Shown: positions 1-6,995 of the stretch, in pieces | Position numbering within the stretch: position 1 is the first letter of the stretch | How the letters are laid out: every line of letters begins with the position of its first letter | Assembly: GCA_012962365.1 (NCBI GenBank) | Contig: DTXR01000277.1 | Span: 1 to 15,634, forward strand | Reading direction: 5' to 3' | Length of the DNA: 15,634 nucleotides | DNA from: Chromatiaceae bacterium | Lineage (GTDB): Bacteria; Pseudomonadota; Gammaproteobacteria; Chromatiales; Chromatiaceae | Notes under the pieces: model-generated | What the model saw: the letters and a program-made list of their open reading frames with translations, nothing else | The model's database searches: none | Told to the model about the DNA's origin: nothing | Program-made: the position numbers and the translations under genes

Positions 1-135
1 AAAGAACCGATGGGATCGGTTCTTCGCGTAAGCCGCGAAGCGGTGAAGCTCAGGGATGAGCTGAACAATCCGAACATTCTGATTCGCAAACTACTTCGTT
101 CTGACTTAATCAGAAGTTCCCAAAAAACAAAATAA
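1..135 (+). CDS. Possible 3' end of an upstream gene (partial, uncertain)
   Basis: One + frame is open from base 1 to a TAA at 133-135, giving 44 residues that end in an amphipathic-looking stretch (SREAVKLRDEL, then LIRKLLRSDLI). The other two + frames close early (TAA near 28-30, TGA at 57-59). I do not recognise the protein. An open frame this short is not rare by chance. The same bases hold a perfect 10-bp inverted repeat (2-24) and further hairpins, which argues for non-coding structure instead. The call is a low-confidence alternative; the sequence left of the window would decide it. Confidence 0.3.
   Translation, partial: KEPMGSVLRVSREAVKLRDELNNPNILIRKLLRSDLIRSSQKTK
2..24. repeat. Perfect 10-bp inverted repeat
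   Basis: Bases 2-11 (AAGAACCGAT) are the exact reverse complement of 15-24, separated by GGG. A second arm, CTTCGCG at 22-28, pairs with CGCGAAG at 34-40 and shares bases with the first hairpin, so the two structures are mutually exclusive. It could be a terminator of a gene left of the window, an operator-like palindrome, or part of a structured RNA; there is no long T run on the + strand. Confidence 0.6.
47..119. repeat. Cluster of inverted repeats upstream of fccA
   Basis: AGCTCA at 47-52 pairs with TGAGCT at 57-62 (4-base loop). Further on, 72-84 (starting GAACATTCTGATT) pairs with 108-119 apart from one bulged base. Inside it, TTCTGA 99-104 pairs with TCAGAA 110-115 as a competing hairpin. 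The function is unknown; together with the 2-24 palindrome this makes the first 120 bases strongly structured. Confidence 0.5.
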
Positions 136-316
136 CAATTTACTGAGTTTTTGCCACTATTATTTCTGCCAAATCATTACTGCATCAGGCCTCCTGTTTT
201 GGGGCGATTGGCAGAGTGGCTGTCAGCCCTCTCGAAAAACGGAAAACAACGTTGAAGAGAAACAGGACGCATGGGCGCGTCCATATATTACCAGCGAATA
301 TCCTGAAGGAGGATTT
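136..316 (+). promoter_or_regulatory. fccA: AT-rich upstream region of the fccAB operon
   Basis: No gene is seen here. The stretch to about 190 is AT-rich and is where a promoter for fccAB is expected. TTGCCA at 151-156 is a good -35 match, but no convincing -10 lies at the right distance, so no box pair is claimed. GGACGC 265-270 pairs with GCGTCC 277-282 around a 6-base loop, which would form a 5'-UTR hairpin. The ribosome binding site AAGGAGGA at 306-313 ends a few bases before the fccA ATG and is strong; ATCC at 300-303 could pair with GGAT at 311-314 and partly mask it. Confidence 0.4.
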
Positions 317-913
317 ATGAAGAGAAAACTAGCTCTCAGTGCTGTGCTGATCGCCAGCGGATTTGCATTCGGCAATTCCGCGATGGCAGAAACACCCAGC
401 GCAGCCATGCTTGGCTACACCTGTGCCGGTTGTCATGGCACCAACGGTAACAGTAATGGTCCTGCAATGCCTTCTCTGGCAGGTGCATCCAAGGACTACA
501 TTATCGAAGTCATGGAATATTATGCGACCGGTGAACGCGCTTCCACCATCATGGGACGCATCGCCAAGGGATACACCAAAGATGAAGTGGCTGCGTTGGC
601 AGAGTTTTTTTCCAAGCAGAAATTTGTTCCGGCAAAGGATCAGAAGTTTGATGCCAAGCTGGCAAAGAAAGGCGCAAAGCTGCACGACAAATACTGTGAA
701 AAATGCCATGCGGAGGGCGGAACCTCATCTGAAGACGATGCAGGTATTCTGGCCGGGCAATGGACACCCTATCTGAAATACACCCTTGCTGACATGATGT
801 CCGGAAAGAGTCATGTGCCCAAGAAGATGAAAAAGAAACTGAAGAAGATGCACAAGAAGACAGGCGATGCCGGCATCGAACAGTTGATCAATTTCTACGC
901 CAGCAAGAAGTAA
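317..913 (+). CDS. fccA: Flavocytochrome c sulfide dehydrogenase, diheme cytochrome c subunit
   Basis: Periplasmic diheme cytochrome that passes electrons from the FccB flavin, where sulfide is oxidised, to a soluble c-type acceptor. The 198-residue product starts with a Sec signal peptide (1-24, cleavage after AMA). It carries two heme-binding CxxCH sites, CAGCH at 36-40 and CEKCH at 127-131, one per cytochrome domain as in c4-type cytochromes. Met79 (in MGRIAKG) is the likely axial ligand of heme 1; Met171 or Met178 is likely for heme 2. The start is fixed by the strong ribosome binding site at 306-313. Odd feature: residues 164-181 hold ten lysines, a strongly basic patch close to the second heme. 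fccB begins 14 bases after the stop, so the two are one operon. Identification as FccA rather than another diheme c4 cytochrome rests mainly on this pairing. Confidence 0.92.
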   Translation: MKRKLALSAVLIASGFAFGNSAMAETPSAAMLGYTCAGCHGTNGNSNGPAMPSLAGASKDYIIEVMEYYATGERASTIMGRIAKGYTKDEVAALAEFFSKQKFVPAKDQKFDAKLAKKGAKLHDKYCEKCHAEGGTSSEDDAGILAGQWTPYLKYTLADMMSGKSHVPKKMKKKLKKMHKKTGDAGIEQLINFYASKK

Positions 914-927
914 GGGAGAGACCAGAT

Positions 928-2223
928 ATGAGTAATTTTACACGCAGAAAATTTCTGAAAGTTACCGGAGCGGCGGCAGCAGCTTCATCGGCCTTGACCT
1001 TCAGCTCGTTTGCAATTGGCGGCGCCAAGAAAAAAGTGGTGATCGTTGGTGGTGGTATCGGTGGTGCAACAGCAGCTAAATACCTCAAGATCATGGACAG
1101 CTCTATTGATGTTACGCTGATCGAAGCCAACAAAGACTATTATACCTGCTTCATGAGTAACGAAGTGCTGGGTGGTGAGCGTTCCATCGATTCCATCCGG
1201 TTTGGTTACACCGGCCTGGCTGGGCATGGCGTGAAGGTCGTGCATGACTGGGTAACAGGCATCGATGCCGGCAAGCGCGTGGTCACTACCAAAGGTGGTC
1301 AGAGCTTCCCCTATGATCGTTGTGTCGTTTCTCCGGGCGTGGACTTCAAATGGGATACCATCGAAGGCTATGACGCAGAGGTTGCCGAGAAGATACCTCA
1401 TGCCTGGAAGGCAGGTTCCCAAACGGTCACCCTGCGCAAGCAGCTGGAAGCCATGAAAGATGGTGGTACCGTTATCATATGCCCGCCTCCCAATCCCTTC
1501 CGTTGCCCTCCAGGACCTTATGAGCGTGCCTCGCAGATCGCTCATTATCTGAAGAGCCACAAGCCCAAGTCCAAGATCCTGATTCTCGATCCCAAGGACA
1601 AGTTTTCCAAGTTTGGCTTGTTTACGGGTGGCTGGAAACGTCATTACGGCTATGGCACCGATAACAGCATGATTAACTGGGTCAAAGGCGCTGATGGCGG
1701 CAAGATCACAGGCGTAGATGCCGCCAGCATGACGGTATCTGCTGATGTGGAAGACTTCAAAGGCGATGTGATCAACATCATACCTGCGCAGAAAGCGGGC
1801 AAGATTGCCTTTATGGCCGGCCTGACCAACGACAAGGGCTGGTGCCCCGTGGACGGCAAGACCTTCGAATCCACTATCCACAAGAACATTCATGTGATCG
1901 GTGATTCCGCGATTGCCAAGCCTTTGCCCAAATCCGGTTACGCAGCCAACTCGGAAGCCAAGGTATGTGCGGCGGCGATCGTTGCCCTGCTCGGTGGTGG
2001 CAAGGCGCCACAGCCGTCCTACGTTAACACCTGCTACAGTATCATCGCCCCCGGCGATGGTATTTCCGTGGCCATGGTCTACGCGTATAAAGACGGCAAG
2101 ATCATCAAGGTGAAGGGTTCCGGTGGTCTCACGCCTTCGGAGTTCGATCCGGAAATGCGCGCTCGTGAAGAGCAGTATGCACATTCCTGGTTCAAAAATA
2201 TCACCGCCGACACGTTTGGCTGA
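928..2223 (+). CDS. fccB: Flavocytochrome c sulfide dehydrogenase, flavoprotein subunit
   Basis: FAD subunit that oxidises sulfide in the periplasm and hands electrons to FccA. 431 residues. The N terminus has a twin-arginine signal (TRRKFLK at 5-11, then an Ala/Ser-rich hydrophobic run to about 30), suited to export of a folded flavoprotein. The dinucleotide-binding motif [10 protein letters not shown] lies at 37-46. The three key cysteines of the Allochromatium enzyme are present at a constant offset of 32 residues: Cys74 in YYTC (covalent FAD link, mature Cys42) and Cys193 and Cys369 (redox-active disulfide over the flavin, Cys161 and Cys337). A second FAD motif, HVIGDSA, is at 322-328. 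AAGGGAGAG at 912-920 is the ribosome binding site. These residues separate it from sulfide:quinone reductases, which are membrane-bound and lack the covalent FAD. Confidence 0.95.
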   Translation: MSNFTRRKFLKVTGAAAAASSALTFSSFAIGGAKKKVVIVGGGIGGATAAKYLKIMDSSIDVTLIEANKDYYTCFMSNEVLGGERSIDSIRFGYTGLAGHGVKVVHDWVTGIDAGKRVVTTKGGQSFPYDRCVVSPGVDFKWDTIEGYDAEVAEKIPHAWKAGSQTVTLRKQLEAMKDGGTVIICPPPNPFRCPPGPYERASQIAHYLKSHKPKSKILILDPKDKFSKFGLFTGGWKRHYGYGTDNSMINWVKGADGGKITGVDAASMTVSADVEDFKGDVINIIPAQKAGKIAFMAGLTNDKGWCPVDGKTFESTIHKNIHVIGDSAIAKPLPKSGYAANSEAKVCAAAIVALLGGGKAPQPSYVNTCYSIIAPGDGISVAMVYAYKDGKIIKVKGSGGLTPSEFDPEMRAREEQYAHSWFKNITADTFG

Positions 2224-2236
2224 TAGTGGCAACCAT

Positions 2237-2256
2237 CCCGGTGCTTCGGTGCCGGG
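2237..2256 (+). other. UUCG-capped hairpin after fccB
   Basis: CCCGG at 2237-2241 pairs with CCGGG at 2252-2256. Two G-U wobbles and one C-G pair extend the stem to 8 bp, capped by the stable tetraloop TTCG (2245-2248). It starts 13 bases after the fccB stop and lies just before the terminator at 2269. With no T run it is unlikely to terminate by itself; it may protect the 3' end of the fccAB mRNA (inference). Confidence 0.55.
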
Positions 2257-2268
2257 ACTGGTATCCAC

Positions 2269-2300
2269 AAGGCGCTGCATATTGCAGCGCCTTTTGTTTT
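2269..2300 (+). terminator. Intrinsic terminator of fccAB
   Basis: A perfect 11-bp stem, AAGGCGCTGCA (2269-2279) with TGCAGCGCCTT (2283-2293), has a 3-base loop and is followed by a T-rich run to 2300 (eight T of nine bases from 2292). This is a classic intrinsic terminator and separates the sulfide oxidation operon from mutL, whose ATG comes only 20 bases later. Confidence 0.88.
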
Positions 2301-2319
2301 GCTGTGGCAAAATGTTTCG

Positions 2320-4113
2320 ATGACACATCGTATCCATGCCTTACCCTCCCAACTGATCAACCAGATCGCCGCCGGCGAGGTGGTGGAGCGCCCGGCTTCC
2401 GTGATCAAGGAGCTGGTGGAGAACAGCCTGGATGCCGGTGCCACTTTGGTGGATGTGGATGTGGCTCAGGGAGGCATCAAGCGCATGCGGGTGCGCGACG
2501 ATGGCCTGGGGATTTCAAGGGATGATCTGGCACTGGCATTGTCCCGGCATGCTACCAGCAAGGTTACATCTCTGGAGGATCTCGAAGGTATTCGCAGCAT
2601 GGGTTTTCGTGGTGAAGCCTTGCCCAGCATTGCATCGGTTTCGCGCCTGACTCTCATGTCCAGGGAACGGGGGGTGGATCAGGCCTGGCGCCTGGACGGC
2701 GATGCAGTGGATCCGGCGCCGGTTGCCCACCCGGAGGGTACCACTGTGGATGTGCAGGATCTTTTCTACAACACGCCCGCACGGCGCAAGTTTCTAAAGA
2801 CCGAAAAAACCGAGTTTCGTCATCTGGAGCTTGTCCTCAGGCGGCTGGCGCTGGCGCGCTTCGATGTGGCATTCAAGCTGCAGCACAATGGCAAGCTGGT
2901 TTTTTCCACGCCGAAGGCGGACGGTGTACAGAAGCGGGAAGCCCGGATCGCGGAATTGCTGGGGCAGAACTTTATCGACAACAGCCTGCGTTTCGAGCAT
3001 GAAGCGGCGGGGCTGTACCTGTCGGGATGGATTGGCTTGCCGGCTTTCTCGCGCAGTCAGGCGGATATGCAGCATTTCTTCGTCAATGGCCGCATGGTTA
3101 GGGACAAACTTGTGACTCATGCCATCCGCCAGGCTTACCAAGATGTGCTCTATCACGGCCGCCATCCGGCCTACGTACTCTATCTGGAGCTGGCGCCACA
3201 GCTGGTGGATGCCAATGTGCACCCGACCAAACATGAAGTGCGTTTTCGTGAAGGCCGGCTGGTGCATGACTACCTGTTTCGCACCCTGCACCAAGTACTC
3301 GCCGATGCACGTCCGGAAGGTGCGGTGGCGCCATTGGATGCCGCCCCGCCCGTGACATCTGCAGGGGTTAGCGGAATCGCCGTGACCCCAGGCATGGCCG
3401 CCGCTCCTGCAGTGAAAGAATCGGCTGAATCTTACCAATCTGCTTTTCATTGGCAGATGCCTGCTGCCACTGCGTCTTCGCGAAGTACGCAACGACAGCC
3501 GCCGGCTCCTGTTCCGGAAAATGGAGAAATACCACCGCTGGGATTTGCGCTGGCGCAACTGCATGGTGTCTATATCCTGGCGCAGAACGCTGCCGGGCTG
3601 GTCGTGGTGGACATGCATGCGGCTCACGAGCGCATTACCTACGAACGTCTCAAGCAGTCTCTGGAAGGACAGGGCATACGCAGTCAGCCCCTGCTGGTGC
3701 CGGTTTCTGTCAAGGTCAGCCCCAGAGAAGTGCAGCTGGCCATGGACAGCCGCGACCTGTTGCAGAATCTGGGTCTGGAAATCGATCAATTGGACAAGGA
3801 TACACTGGTCATTCGGGCGCTCCCAACCCTGCTGGAAGGGGCGGATGCAGAAAGCCTGGTGCGTGATCTGTTGGCGGATCTGGTGACTCATGGCAGCAGC
3901 GAGCGTATCCGGCAGGCCATGAACGAAGTGCTGTCCACGGTGGCCTGTCACGGGTCGGTGCGCGCCAACCGGCGTCTGGCGATCGAGGAAATGAATGCCC
4001 TGCTGCGGGATATTGAAAACACGGAACGCAGCGGGCAATGCAATCATGGGCGGCCCACCTGGACTCAGCTCTCCATGACTGAGCTGGACAAGCTGTTCAT
4101 GCGTGGCCGTTGA
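2320..4113 (+). CDS. mutL: DNA mismatch repair protein MutL, endonuclease-type
   Basis: Couples mismatch recognition by MutS to strand incision. 597 residues from the ATG at 2320. The N-terminal GHKL ATPase has catalytic Glu31 and Asn35 in KELVENSLDAG, Asp60 in VRDDGLG, and GFRGEA at 95-100. A variable linker spans about 335-400. The C-terminal domain holds the metal-binding nuclease set: DMHAAHERITYE at 431-442 (fits DxHA-X2-E-X4-E), ACHGSVR at 542-548, CNHGRP at 574-579, and FMR at 593-595. QPLLVP at 456-461 fits the beta-clamp-binding pattern QxLxxP. The E. coli protein lacks these nuclease motifs, so this MutL probably nicks DNA itself. A TTG start at 2299 is in frame but lies in the terminator tail, and the family N terminus matches the ATG at 2320. 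No clear Shine-Dalgarno precedes that ATG. miaA overlaps its stop. Confidence 0.96.
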   Translation: MTHRIHALPSQLINQIAAGEVVERPASVIKELVENSLDAGATLVDVDVAQGGIKRMRVRDDGLGISRDDLALALSRHATSKVTSLEDLEGIRSMGFRGEALPSIASVSRLTLMSRERGVDQAWRLDGDAVDPAPVAHPEGTTVDVQDLFYNTPARRKFLKTEKTEFRHLELVLRRLALARFDVAFKLQHNGKLVFSTPKADGVQKREARIAELLGQNFIDNSLRFEHEAAGLYLSGWIGLPAFSRSQADMQHFFVNGRMVRDKLVTHAIRQAYQDVLYHGRHPAYVLYLELAPQLVDANVHPTKHEVRFREGRLVHDYLFRTLHQVLADARPEGAVAPLDAAPPVTSAGVSGIAVTPGMAAAPAVKESAESYQSAFHWQMPAATASSRSTQRQPPAPVPENGEIPPLGFALAQLHGVYILAQNAAGLVVVDMHAAHERITYERLKQSLEGQGIRSQPLLVPVSVKVSPREVQLAMDSRDLLQNLGLEIDQLDKDTLVIRALPTLLEGADAESLVRDLLADLVTHGSSERIRQAMNEVLSTVACHGSVRANRRLAIEEMNALLRDIENTERSGQCNHGRPTWTQLSMTELDKLFMRGR

Positions 4114-5054
4114 TGAACGCAGAGCGATCGCCTTCCGCTATCTTCGTCATGGGGCCTACGGCGGCGGGCAAGACAGAGCTGGCGGTGGAACTGGCGCGCA
4201 CATTGCCGGTGGATGTGATCAGCGTCGATTCGGCGCTGGTGTACCGCGGAATGGACATTGGCACCGCCAAACCCGAACCGGAATTGCTCCAGGAAGTGCC
4301 CCATGCACTGGTGGATATCTGCGAGCCGGAAGAAGCCTATTCAGCGGCTCGTTTTCGAACGGATGCCCTCGAGAAAATGCAGGATAGCACTCGGGCAGGC
4401 AGGATTCCCCTGCTGGTAGGCGGCACCATGCTGTATTTTCGCGCCCTGGAGCAGGGTCTGTCGGCGTTACCCGAGTCTGATCCCCAAGTGCGGGCTTTTC
4501 TGCAACAACGTCTGGAACGGGAGGGCCTGAAGGTTTTGCATCATGAACTGGCGCAACAGGACCCCGAGGCTGCACGGCGTATCCACGTCAATGATCCCCA
4601 GCGAATCCTGCGTGCGCTGGAAGTCATGGAAATCGCAGGCAAGCCCCTATCTGTCCTGCAGCAACAGCAGGGAGAAAAACTCCCGTATGATGTGCTCAAA
4701 CTGGTGAGAGCCCCTGCCGAACGCGCCGTGTTGCACGAGCGTATCGCCCGGCGCTTCAAACAGATGCTGCGGCTGGGCTTCGAGGAGGAAGTGCGGGCGC
4801 TGATGGCGCGCCCGGGATTCTCAGACCAGCTTCCTTCCATGCGGGCCGTTGGCTACCGACAGATGATCGAATACTTGCGGGGGTTGTGTTCCCGGCAGGA
4901 AATGCAGAAAAAAGGCATCGTTGCCACCCGCCAGCTGGCAAAACGGCAATTTACCTGGCTGCGGCGGGAAGACTCTGCGAACTGGCTTAATGATGTGCAG
5001 GGAAAAATCGTCGATCAGGCTATGAAATTGATTGATTTAAAAGGGGTTTTATAA
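4113..5054 (+). CDS. miaA: tRNA dimethylallyltransferase MiaA
   Basis: Transfers the dimethylallyl group to N6 of adenosine 37 in tRNAs reading U-starting codons, the first step to ms2i6A. 313 residues, the normal size. The P-loop is GPTAAGKT at 14-21, followed by the family block DSALVYRGMDIGTAKP at about 39-54. RAVGYRQMIEYL and the C-terminal RQLAKRQFTWLRR segment are also characteristic. The ATG at 4113 overlaps the mutL stop as TGATG, so translation is probably coupled; an in-frame TTG one codon upstream adds only a Met and is less likely. mutL-miaA-hfq is the standard gammaproteobacterial order. Confidence 0.96.
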   Translation: MNAERSPSAIFVMGPTAAGKTELAVELARTLPVDVISVDSALVYRGMDIGTAKPEPELLQEVPHALVDICEPEEAYSAARFRTDALEKMQDSTRAGRIPLLVGGTMLYFRALEQGLSALPESDPQVRAFLQQRLEREGLKVLHHELAQQDPEAARRIHVNDPQRILRALEVMEIAGKPLSVLQQQQGEKLPYDVLKLVRAPAERAVLHERIARRFKQMLRLGFEEEVRALMARPGFSDQLPSMRAVGYRQMIEYLRGLCSRQEMQKKGIVATRQLAKRQFTWLRREDSANWLNDVQGKIVDQAMKLIDLKGVL

Positions 5055-5067
5055 ACACATAAAAAAA

Positions 5068-5095
5068 TTGCCATGTGTTGGCCTTGTGTTATATT
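5068..5095 (+). promoter_or_regulatory. Strong extended -10 promoter downstream of miaA
   Basis: TTGCCA (5068-5073, five of six consensus bases), a 16-base spacer and TATATT (5090-5095, five of six), with an extended -10 TG at 5087-5088. Start of transcription is expected near 5102. AACACAT 5054-5060 and ATGTGTT 5073-5079 form an inverted repeat around the -35 box, a possible operator. The first thing transcribed is the hairpin at 5118-5179; hfq lies about 200 bases downstream. Confidence 0.65.
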
Positions 5096-5101
5096 AAAAA
5101 G

Positions 5102-5179
5102 TGCATATGTAAGGAAGCCCTGATCGTGTCCGTTCTTGAATTCCGGTTCACACCGGCAGAACCGACGCTCAGGGTTTTT
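5102..5179 (+). ncRNA. Candidate small RNA or hfq leader with terminator-like hairpin
   Basis: The 5118-5174 segment folds on paper into one long hairpin of 21 bp: CCCTGA/TCAGGG, then GTGTC/GACGC, then GTTCT/AGAAC, then CCGGT/ACCGG around a TCAC loop. It has a TC bulge, one C-C mismatch and one asymmetric internal loop. Five T follow at 5175-5179. With the promoter at 5068-5095 this predicts a transcript of about 78 nt. It could be a free small RNA or an attenuator in the hfq leader. I do not recognise it as a known RNA family, and existence of the transcript is inferred. Confidence 0.45.
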
Positions 5180-5197
5180 CCTGTGTGGCGGAACAGG
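5180..5197 (+). other. Short hairpin in the hfq leader
   Basis: CCTGT 5180-5184 pairs with ACAGG 5193-5197 around an 8-base loop, immediately after the T run of the larger hairpin. It would form only in read-through transcripts. Weak on its own. Confidence 0.25.
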
Positions 5198-5244
5198 GCG
5201 CGAATATATAGGATGTGTTTTCTCTGCGAGTGCCGCATGCCAAT

Positions 5245-5250
5245 TATAAT
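5245..5250 (+). promoter_or_regulatory. hfq: Candidate proximal hfq promoter (-10 box)
   Basis: A perfect TATAAT lies 50 bases before the hfq ATG, but no good -35 is seen 16-18 bases upstream. If used, the transcript would begin near 5257, at the hairpin before the ribosome binding site. An AT-rich non-promoter match is the alternative. Confidence 0.35.
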
Positions 5251-5255
5251 AAGTA

Positions 5256-5279
5256 AACCTGAACCCACGGATTCAGGTT
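5256..5279 (+). promoter_or_regulatory. hfq: 5'-UTR hairpin next to the hfq ribosome binding site
   Basis: AACCTGAA 5256-5263 is the exact reverse complement of 5272-5279, with an 8-base loop. The stem ends 8 bases before the Shine-Dalgarno AGGAG (5288-5292). In E. coli, Hfq represses its own translation through its 5' UTR; this hairpin is a reasonable candidate for a similar site, by inference only. Confidence 0.45.
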
Positions 5280-5299
5280 AAAGTTTTAGGAGCAAAATT

Positions 5300-5554
5300 A
5301 TGTCAAAAGGGCAATCTCTCCAAGACCCTTTCCTGAATGCCTTGCGTAAGGAGCGTATTCCCGTATCCATCTTTCTGGTGAACGGAATCAAGCTGCAGGG
5401 AACTATCGATTCCTTCGATCAATTTGTCGTTCTACTCAAGAATACGGTGAGTCAGATGGTGTACAAGCATGCCATTTCCACCGTCGTGCCTGCGCGCAAT
5501 GTGCGGCTGGCGCCATCCCCGGAGGGAGATCAGTCTGATCCCGGCAATCTTTGA
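5300..5554 (+). CDS. hfq: RNA chaperone Hfq
   Basis: Hexameric Sm-like RNA chaperone that pairs small RNAs with mRNAs. 84 residues. The Sm fold is highly conserved: [10 protein letters not shown] at 4-13 with proximal-face residues Gln8 and Asp9, Phe42, and the Sm2 motif [12 protein letters not shown] at 55-66. The rim arginine patch is RKER at 16-19 (RRER in E. coli), a conservative change. The C-terminal tail is short (about 18 residues) and acidic (EGDQSDPG). AGGAG at 5288-5292 gives a well-spaced ribosome binding site. It follows a 245-base gap after miaA that contains promoters and hairpins, so it probably has its own transcription start as in E. coli. hflX follows after 50 bases. Confidence 0.98.
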   Translation: MSKGQSLQDPFLNALRKERIPVSIFLVNGIKLQGTIDSFDQFVVLLKNTVSQMVYKHAISTVVPARNVRLAPSPEGDQSDPGNL

Positions 5555-5604
5555 CAGGACGATCCTTTCCTGCGCTTTACCGGGCATATCCGGGTTGTTT
5601 CTGA

Positions 5605-6891
5605 ATGTTTGAGCGTCCCCAGGCCGGTGAAACAGCCATACTCGTGCACGTTTCCCAACAGGGGGCGGCTGATCCCGATGAACTGCAGGAATTCCGTGAA
5701 CTGGCGACCTCGGCCGGTGCGCAGGTAGCGGAGCTGGTTACCGGCGTACGCCGCACTCCCGATCCCCGCTATTTTGTGGGACGGGGTAAGGCGGAAGAGA
5801 TCCATGGCCTGGTTGAAGCACTGGATGCAGAACTGGTCATTTTCGATCACGCTCTTTCTCCAAGCCAGGAACGCAACCTGGAGGCTCTGTTCCAGTGTCG
5901 TGTGCTGGACAGATCCGGGCTGATTCTGGATATCTTCGCCCAGCGTGCCCGGTCCTTCGAAGGCAAACTGCAGGTAGAGCTTGCCCAGCTGCGTCATCTG
6001 TCTACACGTCTGGTGCGGGGTTGGACCCACCTGGAGCGCCAGAAGGGGGGCATCGGCCTGCGCGGGCCGGGCGAAACCCAGCTTGAGACCGACCGTCGGC
6101 TGCTCAACCAACGCATCGACCAGATTCGCCGGCGTCTGAAGAAGGTGGACAGCCAGCGTGATCAGGGGCGCAAGGCTCGGCGTCGCGCCGATGTGCCCAC
6201 GGTATCCTTGGTGGGATATACCAATGCTGGCAAGTCGACTCTGTTCAATCGCCTCACCCATGCTCATGTGTATGCCCAGGATCAGCTGTTTGCAACCCTG
6301 GATCCCACATTGCGACGACTCAGGCTGCCGGAAGGTGAAACTGTCGTGCTGGCGGATACGGTGGGATTCATTTCCCGTCTTCCCCATGAACTGGTGGCAG
6401 CCTTCAAGTCCACGTTACAGGAAACGGTGGAAGCTTCGCTGCTGTTGCATGTCATCGATGCGGCCAGCCACAGGCGTGCCGAAAATATCGCCGAAGTGGA
6501 AGATGTGCTGCAACAGATTGGTGCCGACAAAGTGCCCAGACTGGAGATCTATAACAAGATCGACCTGCTGGAAGATGCGCAAGCTCGAGTCGATCGCGAT
6601 GAGCTGGACATGGTAACCAGGGTGTGGTGTTCTGCCCAGACAGGCGCAGGTATGGATCTGCTGATCGACGCCCTGCAGGAACGTTTCCACCAGGCCCATG
6701 TGCGCCGGCATGTGCATCTCGATCCGGCGGACGGGAGGCTGCGCGCCCTGCTGCACGAAAAGACCCATGTGCTGCAGATTCAGAACCTGGAGGATGGCAG
6801 TTGCGAGATGGAAGTGGAGCTCACGGTGACGGACTTCCAGCGGCTGATGAAAAAGGAACCCCGTCTGGCCGGAAAACTGGCTGAATCCTGA
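5605..6891 (+). CDS. hflX: Ribosome-associated GTPase HflX
   Basis: GTPase that binds and splits stalled ribosomes, mainly under heat or other stress. 428 residues, very close to the E. coli protein. The N-terminal HflX domain includes DHALSPSQERNLE at 81-93; GLRGPGETQLETDRR at 151-165 lies in the linker helices. The GTPase motifs are G1 GYTNAGKST at 204-212, the switch-I ATLDPT at 230-235, G3 DTVGF at 251-255, G4 NKID at 317-320 and G5 SAQTGAG at 343-349. The C-terminal domain is about 365-428. The ATG at 5605 matches the family N terminus (MFxR-AGE), although no good Shine-Dalgarno precedes it; with hfq only 50 bases upstream, co-transcription is likely. Confidence 0.96.
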   Translation: MFERPQAGETAILVHVSQQGAADPDELQEFRELATSAGAQVAELVTGVRRTPDPRYFVGRGKAEEIHGLVEALDAELVIFDHALSPSQERNLEALFQCRVLDRSGLILDIFAQRARSFEGKLQVELAQLRHLSTRLVRGWTHLERQKGGIGLRGPGETQLETDRRLLNQRIDQIRRRLKKVDSQRDQGRKARRRADVPTVSLVGYTNAGKSTLFNRLTHAHVYAQDQLFATLDPTLRRLRLPEGETVVLADTVGFISRLPHELVAAFKSTLQETVEASLLLHVIDAASHRRAENIAEVEDVLQQIGADKVPRLEIYNKIDLLEDAQARVDRDELDMVTRVWCSAQTGAGMDLLIDALQERFHQAHVRRHVHLDPADGRLRALLHEKTHVLQIQNLEDGSCEMEVELTVTDFQRLMKKEPRLAGKLAES

Positions 6892-6913
6892 GATATCCAG
6901 AGGTATATATCCG

Positions 6914-6942
6914 TTCGCACATTCCCTTGAACTTGGTACAAT
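6914..6942 (+). promoter_or_regulatory. hflK: Candidate promoter for hflKC
   Basis: TTCGCA (6914-6919), a 17-base spacer and TACAAT (6937-6942, five of six consensus) with an extended -10 TG at 6934-6935. Start of transcription would be near 6949. The 104-base gap after hflX is consistent with a separate transcription unit for hflK-hflC. Confidence 0.5.
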
Positions 6943-6951
6943 CAGCCTTTC

Positions 6952-6974
6952 GACCGCAGCATAGCTGAACGGTC
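6952..6974 (+). other. 5'-UTR hairpin upstream of hflK
   Basis: GACCG 6952-6956 pairs with CGGTC 6970-6974 and CAGC 6957-6960 with GCTG 6964-6967, leaving an AA bulge and a 3-base loop. It would sit at the 5' end of an mRNA from the promoter at 6914-6942, perhaps stabilising it. No T run follows. Confidence 0.4.
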
Positions 6975-6995
6975 AGAACTTACTTGGAGCAATAC

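Noticed and set aside
985..2337. 450-residue antisense open frame across fccB
   Set aside because: It lies opposite a gene with intact catalytic cysteines and motifs, and its sequence is not recognisable as a protein family. Long antisense frames are common at this base composition; the same applies to 2794-4047, 5530-6387, 7317-8210, 8306-9430 and 12474-13682.
5075..5281. 68-residue + strand open frame between miaA and hfq
   Set aside because: It starts inside the strong promoter, runs through the 21-bp hairpin, has no ribosome binding site and an unlikely Cys/Arg-rich composition. RNA structure explains the region better.
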